47,102 nucleotides of DNA from Candidatus Rokuibacteriota bacterium (GTDB lineage Bacteria; Methylomirabilota; Methylomirabilia; Rokubacteriales; CSP1-6). The DNA is taken from the NCBI GenBank assembly GCA_003220615.1, contig QHTB01000156.1:1-47102 (forward strand), read 5' to 3'. Below, in pieces: positions 24,825-31,541 of the stretch (its first letter is position 1; each line of letters opens with the position of its first letter). Below the pieces are notes generated by a model. The model was given only the letters and a program-made list of their open reading frames with translations. It had not been told where the DNA came from and searched no databases. The position numbers and the translations under genes are program-made.

Positions 24825-25755
24825 TCGCGAGCGGGTTGACCGGCGAGCCGACGGCGCCGGTGAACGGCAGCGGCGGCGCCACGAAGAGGAACTCGAAGAC
24901 GCGGTCCCGCGCGCAGTCTTCGGCCAGCTCGTCGAGCGCGAAGATCTCGCCGACCAGCATGCCCATGTTGGGGATGAGGACCTGGTGCACGGGCTGGTAG
25001 CTGTCGGGAATCTCGTTGGGCCGCACCTCCATGCCCCACGTGTCGGTGGCAATGGCGGCGAGCTGACGCTCGTGGAGCCAGCCGGCCGTCGAGAACGAGA
25101 GCCCCGGCGCGTCCCCGCCGGCGTAGTCGCCCCAGCCACCCTGCTGCTTGCACATCGCCATCTGTCCGGTCCGGACGAGCAAGGCATCGCCGGTACCGAC
25201 CTTCACGTCGTGCGCGCGGACCGCGGCGTCGAGATCGTCGGGCGTGATCGCATACCCGGGTCGCAGCCAGTCCACGCCCTTGACGCGAGGAATGTCGAGC
25301 AGGACGCCACGGGCGACGACGCCGCGAGCCATCTTGTGGATGCCGTTCTTCTTGGCGCCCTCGCTGCTGACGAGGTTGGCGTCGTAGCCGTTGTAGAGCT
25401 GGCCGTCCTTGAAACAGTGGGAGAGCGCGTCCCACTGCGTCCCGCACTGGAGCGCCATGATGATCATGTCGTCGGCGAACCCGACGTTGCCCGGACGCTT
25501 GAACGCGCCCGTCGTGAAGTCCGGGCCGGTCAGGATCATCCGGTGGATGGGATTGAAGCGGCGCGGCTGGTTGATCTGCGGGCCTTCCTTGTCGAACGGG
25601 ATCGCCAGCGAGAAGACCTGTCCGCGCTTCACCAGCCCGGCCGCTTTCACGATGGCGTCGGGCGTGATGTAGTTCAGCGTCCCCAGCTCGTCGTCCTTCC
25701 CCCACTTGCCCCAGTTGCGGTACTTCAGCCCCGTCTCACGGATGATGTCGGTCAT
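24817..25755 (-). CDS. Cyclase-family (PF04199) metal-dependent hydrolase
   Basis: 312 residues from ATG 25755, preceded by AGGGGACA. Members include kynurenine formamidase and isatin hydrolase, which open amide or lactam bonds with a metal-bound water. The usual HxGTHxDxxxH signature reads QCGTQWDALSH here, so the two His before the Asp are Gln. The Asp and the last His stay. I recall the same CxTQWD pattern in a divergent branch of the family, so this may be a natural subfamily with altered metal binding. Other conserved pieces are GVLLDIPRVKG and GDALLVRTG. It overlaps the convergent DctP-like gene by 8 nt. Confidence 0.85.
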   Translation of the reverse strand: MTDIIRETGLKYRNWGKWGKDDELGTLNYITPDAIVKAAGLVKRGQVFSLAIPFDKEGPQINQPRRFNPIHRMILTGPDFTTGAFKRPGNVGFADDMIIMALQCGTQWDALSHCFKDGQLYNGYDANLVSSEGAKKNGIHKMARGVVARGVLLDIPRVKGVDWLRPGYAITPDDLDAAVRAHDVKVGTGDALLVRTGQMAMCKQQGGWGDYAGGDAPGLSFSTAGWLHERQLAAIATDTWGMEVRPNEIPDSYQPVHQVLIPNMGMLVGEIFALDELAEDCARDRVFEFLFVAPPLPFTGAVGSPVNPLAIK

Positions 25756-25852
25756 CGATTGTCCCCTCACGACCCTGACAAAGGTCAGTCACCCTTCTTC
25801 TACAACGGTTCCCGCGCGTTGTCGCGGCCCCGCTGCCGAGCACACGCGTGAG

Positions 25853-26650
25853 CTAAGCGCCGAGACGGACCGGCGCCCAGACGATGACGCTCAGCCGCTG
25901 TGCGAACTGAACCACGGGCCGCCGGATGCCGACGGTCTGGCCGAAGCCTGGAGCCAGCCCATCCAGCAGCGTGTTGTGCGAGACGTGTGCCTCGGCGTCC
26001 TGGAGCGGCCATGGGACGTGATGGATCTCGGCGCGGTAGAGATGCCCTCGACGACTCGCGTACAGGCAGTACCGCTCGGTGAGCCACCACGACAACGTTC
26101 CGGACGTGGCGGGCGCCCGGGGACCGACGGGTCCATACTCGACGGCCAGCCCGCCCGCGGGCGCGTGACGATCTCGACGCTGACAGGCGTAGCGGATGCG
26201 TTCCGGCGTGCGCTCGATCGTGAACTCGGCGTGGTGGTACGGGAGATGGTACAGGGCTCGAGCCGCCGTCACCGCCAGCCGGCTGCTCGCGTCGAGGCTG
26301 AAGAACCACACACCGGGCTTGCCGTCGCGCGTGACGTAGGTGCGGACGTTCGTCTCCGCAAACGAGGACAGGCCCGGCACCGCGGGGATCCCGCGCGGCC
26401 GCAGCCCGGTGACGACGAATGGCGTGATGGAGACCCACGCGTCGCCGCGGTACGTGTCCAGGGACAGCCCGCGAGGGAGACGAGCGCGAAGGTCGTCGGG
26501 ATCCATCGGCCAGTGCAAGAACACGAGGTCTTCCCACGTCTGCGCCATGACCCACGGTGCGCGCGGAAGCGGCCAGGGGCGGTGGGAGGACGGGTCACCG
26601 CCGTCATGGGCGAGCTCTCGGGCGAGGGAGGCCGTCAGGCGCTCGAGCAT
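25853..26650 (-). CDS. DUF2071 (YqjF-like) protein
   Basis: 265 residues from ATG 26650, preceded by GGGGGAAG at 9 nt; an upstream ATG at 26680 lies inside the neighbouring operator palindrome. Recognisable YqjF/DUF2071 blocks: RPWPLPRAPWVMAQTWEDL, FLHWPMDPDDLRARLP, WVSITPFVVTGLRPRGIPAV, FAETNVRTYVTRDGKPGVWF, FSLDASSRLAVTAARALYHL, and C-terminal AHVSHNTLLDGLAPGFGQTV. Its biochemical role is not established in the family. Divergent from the first chrB gene; the palindrome at 26675-26700 lies between them and may control both. Confidence 0.88.
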   Translation of the reverse strand: MLERLTASLARELAHDGGDPSSHRPWPLPRAPWVMAQTWEDLVFLHWPMDPDDLRARLPRGLSLDTYRGDAWVSITPFVVTGLRPRGIPAVPGLSSFAETNVRTYVTRDGKPGVWFFSLDASSRLAVTAARALYHLPYHHAEFTIERTPERIRYACQRRDRHAPAGGLAVEYGPVGPRAPATSGTLSWWLTERYCLYASRRGHLYRAEIHHVPWPLQDAEAHVSHNTLLDGLAPGFGQTVGIRRPVVQFAQRLSVIVWAPVRLGA

Positions 26651-26667
26651 CGCGCTCGACTTCCCCC

Positions 26668-26700
26668 TTGACAGCGACATGAAACAGTAGTTTCATGTCG
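26668..26700 (+). promoter_or_regulatory. chrB promoter overlapped by a perfect palindrome (operator)
   Basis: -35 TTGACA at 26668-26673, 17 nt, -10-like TTTCAT at 26691-26696, so initiation should fall at about 26703-26704, the ATG of chrB. Across the spacer and -10 lies a perfect inverted repeat: CGACATGAAAC (26675-26685), AGTA, GTTTCATGTCG (26690-26700), 11-bp arms. Placement from about -29 to -4 is classic for a repressor. The natural candidate repressor is ChrB itself. Confidence 0.65.
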
Positions 26701-26703
26701 ACC

Positions 26704-27654
26704 ATGCCGACGCAACAACTTATCCTCCTCCTGGTCGGCGTGCCGCCGACGCCGTCGAGCCTCCGCGTGCGCGTGTGGCGTCGGTTGCGCTCGCTCGGTG
26801 CGGTGCCGCTCAAGCGCTCGGCCTATCTGCTGCCCGACACCCCGGAGCGGTACGAAGACTTCCAGTGGCTCGCTCAGGAGATCGAGCGCGAGGGCGGCGA
26901 GGCGACGCTCATTCGCATCCAGCAGATCGAGAACATCAGCCCCGAGAACGTGCAGCGGTTGCTCCACGAGCCGCGTGATCACGACTACCGCCAGCTCGCC
27001 GCGCGCTATCGCAAGGTGCTGCAGAGCCTCGACAAGAAACCCGCGGTCAAGGGCGCGCGCCTGCCGGAGGAGCTGGCGCACCTGGCCCGGGAGCACCAAC
27101 GCATCCGGGACATCGATTACTTCGACGCCCCCAGCGGCGCCGAGGTCCGGCGTCTCGAGGAGGTCATCGCCATGCGCACTCGACGTCAGGAACCGGTCCA
27201 TCGCGAAGAGCGCCGCCCCCTCGACCTGGCCGGGCTGCGCGGGCGACGGTGGGTGACACGTCCGCGCCCGCACATCGACCGCATCGCGTCGGCGTGGCTG
27301 ATCAAGCGCTTCATCGATCCCGACGCGGAGTTCCTCTTCGCGCCTCCGGCCGAGTTCCCGAAGGACGCGATCCCCTTCGATGCGCCCGGCGTGGAGCTCA
27401 GCCATCAGGGCGAGGATTGTACGTTCGAGACGCTCGTCAAGCGGGCCCGCTTGCGCGACCGCCGCCTGGTCCGGCTCGCCGAGATCGTCCACGAAGCCGA
27501 CCTGCGGGACGGGAAATATCCGCACGAGGAGGCGCGCGGCATCGACGTCGCCGTCCGTGCGCTGCTCGCCGCGTCGCCCGACGACCGGCAGGTCCTCGCG
27601 CAGGGCATGACGCTGTTCGAGGGCCTCTACGCCACGACGTCACGGAGGCCCTAG
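26704..27654 (+). CDS. chrB: ChrB, chromate-responsive regulator (cluster 1)
   Basis: 316 residues from ATG 26704; an ATG at 26695 lies inside the operator and -10. N-terminal ChrB regulatory domain (about 1-150): LLLVGVPPTPSSLRVRVWRR, SAYLLPDTPERYEDFQWL and EGGEATLIRIQQI. C-terminal ChrB domain (PF09828; about 180-310): RWVTRPRPHIDRIASAWLIK, FIDPDAEFLF, the ELSHQGEDCTFETLV segment with Cys, and AEIVHEADLRDGKY. In characterised systems ChrB senses chromate and controls chrA. Here no chrA is near. The gene heads a cluster with an ornithine-cyclodeaminase-like enzyme, a second ChrB-domain protein and a SOD fusion. The paralogue is at 42465-43418. Confidence 0.92.
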   Translation: MPTQQLILLLVGVPPTPSSLRVRVWRRLRSLGAVPLKRSAYLLPDTPERYEDFQWLAQEIEREGGEATLIRIQQIENISPENVQRLLHEPRDHDYRQLAARYRKVLQSLDKKPAVKGARLPEELAHLAREHQRIRDIDYFDAPSGAEVRRLEEVIAMRTRRQEPVHREERRPLDLAGLRGRRWVTRPRPHIDRIASAWLIKRFIDPDAEFLFAPPAEFPKDAIPFDAPGVELSHQGEDCTFETLVKRARLRDRRLVRLAEIVHEADLRDGKYPHEEARGIDVAVRALLAASPDDRQVLAQGMTLFEGLYATTSRRP

Positions 27655-27655
27655 C

Positions 27656-28636
27656 ATGCGCATCCTCACTCGCGGTGACGTCCTCGAGCTCCTGACCCTG
27701 CGTGACTGCATCGTTGCGGTGGAGGACGCGTTCCGGCTCCACGCCGAGGGCCGCACGCTCGGGCCCGGCGTCCTGGCCGTGCCCGCCGAGGGCGGCGGCT
27801 TCCACGTCAAGGCAGCGGGACTCGTCGGCGAGCGCAGCTACTTCGCGGCGAAAACGAACGCGAACTTTCCGGACAATGCGCGCCGGTACGGCCTGCCGAC
27901 GATCCAGGGGACGGTCGTCCTCGCCGACGCGCGGACGGGTGAGCTCCTCGCGGTGATGGACTCCGGCAGCGTGACGGCGTTGCGGACGGGCGCGGCCACG
28001 GCGGTGGCCGCGAAGTTCCTGGCCCGCCCTGACGCGCGGTCCGCCACCATCGTGGGCTGCGGCGTCCAGGGCGAGATCCAGCTCGGAGCGATCGCCGCGG
28101 TGCTGCCGCTGCAACGCGCCTGGGTGCTCGACACCGATCACGCTCGCGCCGAAGGCCTCGCCGCCCGCGCCCAGGCGAACCTCGGCATCCGCGTCGAGGC
28201 CGGGAAGGATCTGCGTTCGGCGCTCCGCGGGAGCGACGTGTGCGTCACCTGTACCCCATCGCGCCGTCCATTCGTGTCCCGTGACGACGTCGCCGCGGGC
28301 ACCTTCATCGCCGCCGTCGGTGCCGACCATCGTGGGAAGCAGGAGCTCGAGCCCACGCTGGTGGCGTCGTCGACCCTCGTGGTCGACGTGCTCGAGCAGT
28401 GCGCGGAGATCGGTGAGCTCCAGCACGTCCTCGCCGCCAGGCTCATGACGCGCGAGCAGGTGCACGCCGAGCTCGCGGACGTCGTCACGGGCCGCCGGCC
28501 CGGCCGAACTCAGGACGACGAGATCACCATCTTCGACAGCTCGGGCACCGCGCTGCAGGACGTCGCCGCGGCGGTGGTGGTCTATGAACACGCGCGCGCC
28601 ACCGGGCGCGGCACGGACGTGACGCTCGATGCGTGA
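27656..28636 (+). CDS. Ornithine cyclodeaminase/mu-crystallin family protein
   Basis: 326 residues, complete. Features: N-terminal LRDCIVAVEDAFRLHAEG, substrate Lys in AAKTNANFPDN, DSGSVTALRTGAATAVAA, the NAD(P)-binding loop VGCGVQGEIQ and VGADHRGKQELEP with the acidic residues that bind the substrate. Members are NAD(P)-dependent ornithine cyclodeaminases, alanine dehydrogenases or ketimine reductases; the family is diverse, so the substrate is open. It starts 1 nt after the chrB stop, so is in the same operon. Its link to chromate is not obvious; it could regenerate NAD(P) or act on an amino-acid metal ligand. Confidence 0.9.
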   Translation: MRILTRGDVLELLTLRDCIVAVEDAFRLHAEGRTLGPGVLAVPAEGGGFHVKAAGLVGERSYFAAKTNANFPDNARRYGLPTIQGTVVLADARTGELLAVMDSGSVTALRTGAATAVAAKFLARPDARSATIVGCGVQGEIQLGAIAAVLPLQRAWVLDTDHARAEGLAARAQANLGIRVEAGKDLRSALRGSDVCVTCTPSRRPFVSRDDVAAGTFIAAVGADHRGKQELEPTLVASSTLVVDVLEQCAEIGELQHVLAARLMTREQVHAELADVVTGRRPGRTQDDEITIFDSSGTALQDVAAAVVVYEHARATGRGTDVTLDA

Positions 28637-28687
28637 GTCACCTGCCAACGTGAGGACGAACACCTGTTCGGCGAGAGGAGAAATGTC

Positions 28688-29512
28688 ATGAGATGGATCA
28701 CTCGTGAACGCGCGCGGGTCGACCGGATCGCGTGTCCGTGGCTCATCAGCCGCTTCGTCGATCCCAAGCCGGAGTTCCTGTTCGTTCCCGCCCGCGAGGT
28801 CCGCGCGGCCGCCGAGCGGGAGCGCGCCATCCCCTACGACATCCCGGACGTGGAGCTGGGCCACCACGGCGCGCAGTGCTCGTTCGACGCGTTCATCGAG
28901 CGCTACGAGCTGAGCGACCCCGGGCTGCTGGCGCTCGCCGAGATCGTCCGCGGCGCGGACACCGCCGATCGCGGCCTCACGCCCGAGTCCGCCGGTCTCT
29001 ACGCCGCCGCGACCGGGTTTCAGGCGACCAGCCGCGACGACTTCGACAACATGACACGCCAGTTCCCGATGTACGACGCCCTCTACGCGTACTGCCGCAC
29101 CCAGGCCTCGGCGGTGCCGCCGACATCACGGGTGCTCTTCGTGTGCCTGCATGGCGCCGCCAAGAGCGTGGTCGGCGCGGCGCACTTCCGGCGGCTCGCG
29201 GCGGAGCGCGGGCTCGCCATCGGCGCCGTAGCGGCCGGAACCGAACCGGACGCGCAGCTGGCGCCCGGTGCGGTGAAGGGCCTCGCCGGTGACGGCCTCG
29301 AGCCGGCGCTCACCCGCCCCCGCCCGGTCACGCTCTACGACCTGGACAGCTCCACGCGCATCGTCAGCTTCGGCTGCGACGTCGTGGCCACTCGCGGCCA
29401 GCGTGTCGAGCAGTGGGACGTGCCGGCGGTGAGCGACGGTTACGCGGCCGCGCGCGACCGCATCGTGGCCAACGTCGAGCGGCTGGTCGCCGATCTCGCG
29501 GGCGGGCGCTGA
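28688..29512 (+). CDS. ChrB C-domain fused to a low-MW phosphatase/ArsC-like domain
   Basis: 274 residues with two domains. Residues 1-140 are a ChrB C-terminal domain (RWITRERARVDRIACPWLIS, RFVDPKPEFLFVP, VELGHHGAQCSFDAFIE), close to the stand-alone protein at 38833-39258. Residues 148-270 resemble low-molecular-weight tyrosine phosphatases and thioredoxin-type arsenate reductases: VLFVCLHGAAKSVVGAAHF, AVAAGTEPDAQLAPG and a nucleotide-fold ending in VSFGCDV. The P-loop Cys153 is present but the invariant Arg of CX5R is Lys159, so ordinary phosphatase chemistry is doubtful. Ribosome-binding site AGGAG before ATG 28688. It may reduce or bind an oxyanion such as chromate or arsenate. Confidence 0.85.
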   Translation: MRWITRERARVDRIACPWLISRFVDPKPEFLFVPAREVRAAAERERAIPYDIPDVELGHHGAQCSFDAFIERYELSDPGLLALAEIVRGADTADRGLTPESAGLYAAATGFQATSRDDFDNMTRQFPMYDALYAYCRTQASAVPPTSRVLFVCLHGAAKSVVGAAHFRRLAAERGLAIGAVAAGTEPDAQLAPGAVKGLAGDGLEPALTRPRPVTLYDLDSSTRIVSFGCDVVATRGQRVEQWDVPAVSDGYAAARDRIVANVERLVADLAGGR

Positions 29513-29513
29513 G

Positions 29514-30440
29514 GTGGCGCTCCGGCTCCTCGGCTTCGTCGATCTGCCCGCACACGCCAAGGCCGGCGGCTTCGATCACGCCGCCGTGCACGAGCCGACG
29601 GGACGGATCTACGTGGCGCACACCGCCAACGACGCCGTCGACGTGATCGACGTCCGGACGCAGCGGTACGTCGGCTCCATTCCCGGGCTCACGAGCGTGG
29701 CGGGAGCGCTGGTCGCCGAGCCCGATCTCGTCTTCACGTCGAACCGGGGAGAAAACACGGTCGCGATGTTCACCACCGCCGAGATGCCACGCGTCGAGAA
29801 GGTCGGCGTGGGGGTCCGGCCGAACGGGCTCGCCTACGATCCGCGGCGCGGGCGGCTCCTCGCCGCGCACGTCGGAGATCCGGGTATTCCCGGCTCGTGC
29901 ACCGTCTCGATCGTGGATGTCCGTGCCCGGAAGCGTCTCGCCGACGTGGCCGTCGCCGGACGCACCCGCTGGACGGTCTATGACCCAGTTGCCGACGCCT
30001 TCCACGTCAACATCGCCGAACCGCCTCAGATCGTCGTCGTCGACGCCGGCGATCCGGTCCGTATCCGTCGGGTGGTCACGATCCCCCATGCGGGGCCCCA
30101 CGGGCTCGACATCGACGTGGCGCGTCGCCGGCTGTTCTGCGCGTGTGACGCCGGCGTGCTCGTCGAGCTGGACGCGGACAACGGTCAGGTCGTCGCGACC
30201 AACGGGATCGCTGGCGTTCCAGACGTCGTCTTTTTCAACGTGGCGCTCGGTCGGCTCTACGTCGCGATCGGTGATCCCGGCGTCATCCAGGTGTTCGACA
30301 CGGCGCCGCTCTGTCACCGTGAGACGGTGACGACGGAGCCGGGCGCCCACACGCTCGCGTTCGACGCCGCGCGCAACGTCGTGTGCGCGTTCCTGCCGGC
30401 GACGCATCGCGCCGCCGTGTACGCGGACGACGCACCATGA
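29514..30440 (+). CDS. YncE-like beta-propeller protein
   Basis: 308 residues of YVTN/NHL-type repeats: IYVAHTANDAVDVIDVRTQR, LVFTSNRGENTVAMFTTAEM, GLAYDPRRGRLLAAHVGD, GLDIDVARRRLFCACDAG, LYVAIGDPGVIQVFDTA. It is an about seven-bladed propeller. No signal peptide at the GTG start (29514, 1 nt after the previous stop); a later start does not give one either, so it is probably cytoplasmic, unlike E. coli YncE. Binding partner unknown. Operon position between the ChrB-domain fusion and the SOD fusion suggests a structural or sensing part. Confidence 0.85.
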   Translation: MALRLLGFVDLPAHAKAGGFDHAAVHEPTGRIYVAHTANDAVDVIDVRTQRYVGSIPGLTSVAGALVAEPDLVFTSNRGENTVAMFTTAEMPRVEKVGVGVRPNGLAYDPRRGRLLAAHVGDPGIPGSCTVSIVDVRARKRLADVAVAGRTRWTVYDPVADAFHVNIAEPPQIVVVDAGDPVRIRRVVTIPHAGPHGLDIDVARRRLFCACDAGVLVELDADNGQVVATNGIAGVPDVVFFNVALGRLYVAIGDPGVIQVFDTAPLCHRETVTTEPGAHTLAFDAARNVVCAFLPATHRAAVYADDAP

Positions 30441-30500
30441 TCACGGCCCTCGCAGACTCGACCATCCGCGACCCACACATCAAAAGAGAGGATGAAGATC

Positions 30501-31460
30501 ATGCACCAGGAGATCATTCCGATCCCGGTCAGGCCCTGGACGCTGAACGGCATCTCTGAGCGGATGCTCGTCAGCCATTACGAGAACGACTACGGCGGCG
30601 CCGTGCGAGCCCTGAACGCTGTTCGGGCCGAGCTGGCCGCTCTCGATGCGAAAGCTCCCGGCTCCAGGCTCCGCGCCCTCAAGCGCGAAGAGCTGATCGC
30701 CATGGGCTCGGTGGCGCTGCACGAGCTGTACTTCGGGAACCTCGGCGGCGAGGGCAACAAGATCCCCGACAATATCCGCGCGATCCTCGAAGAGCACTTC
30801 GGGAGCGTCGCCGCCTGGCGGCGCGAGTTCGTGGGGACCGCGCAGTCGCTCGCGGGCGGCTCGGGCTGGGTGCTGCTCACCTGGTCGCGGCGGCAACGGC
30901 GGCTCCACAACCAGATCGCGCTCGATCACTCGCAGGCGGCCGTCGACTCCGCGCCCGTACTCGCGCTGGATATGTACGAGCACGCGTATCACCTCGACTT
31001 CGGCGCGAATGCCACGGCCTACATCGATGCCTTCATGCGCAACGTCGACTGGACTGCCGTGGCGGAGCGGATGGCCGCCGTCCACGCCGATCGCGCGCTG
31101 CCGAGCGACGACCCCTCCGACCAGAGCCTGCCGTCGCTCTCCGTCGAGGAGCTGGCCGCACGGCTTGCCAAGGGCGAGCCCGTGCAGGTCCTCGACGCAC
31201 GGCCGCGGCACCACATCTCGCGGACGGTGGACCTGATGGAGGGCGCGGTGTGGCGTGATCCAGATCGGGTGGAGGAGTGGATCGGCGAGCTCTCATCGGA
31301 CACGCCGGTCGCCGTCTACTGCGCGTACGGCTTCCACGTCGGCTGCAACGTGACGCGCACGCTGCGTGAGCGGGGCTTCGACGCGCGTTACATCCGGGGC
31401 GGCGTCTCCGCGTGGTACGCCGCCGGTGGCGCCCGGGCCCTGCGGCCGGCGACCGGATAG
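30501..31460 (+). CDS. Superoxide dismutase-rhodanese fusion protein
   Basis: 319 residues from ATG 30501 (GAGAGG 10 nt upstream; the ATG at 30492 lies too close to the ribosome-binding site). Residues 1-190 form an Fe/Mn-type SOD homologue: LVSHYENDYGGAVRALN (first His), ALHELYFGNLGG (second His), and DMYEHAYHLDFG (Asp and His), so all four metal ligands can be assigned. Residues 205-315 form a rhodanese domain with the active-site Cys274 in VAVYCAYGFHVG and GGVSAWYAAGG. No signal peptide, so cytoplasmic. SOD homologues (ChrC) occur in characterised chrBACF operons; the rhodanese part, a sulfur transferase, is extra. The paralogue at 40188-40778 has only the SOD part. Confidence 0.88.
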   Translation: MHQEIIPIPVRPWTLNGISERMLVSHYENDYGGAVRALNAVRAELAALDAKAPGSRLRALKREELIAMGSVALHELYFGNLGGEGNKIPDNIRAILEEHFGSVAAWRREFVGTAQSLAGGSGWVLLTWSRRQRRLHNQIALDHSQAAVDSAPVLALDMYEHAYHLDFGANATAYIDAFMRNVDWTAVAERMAAVHADRALPSDDPSDQSLPSLSVEELAARLAKGEPVQVLDARPRHHISRTVDLMEGAVWRDPDRVEEWIGELSSDTPVAVYCAYGFHVGCNVTRTLRERGFDARYIRGGVSAWYAAGGARALRPATG

Positions 31461-31541
31461 CTCGTGGTGACCGCGGCCGGAGGAACCGCCTCTGCGGTCG
31501 CGGTCGGAGCCCCCACGAATTTCGGAAACGGAGGCGCAACC

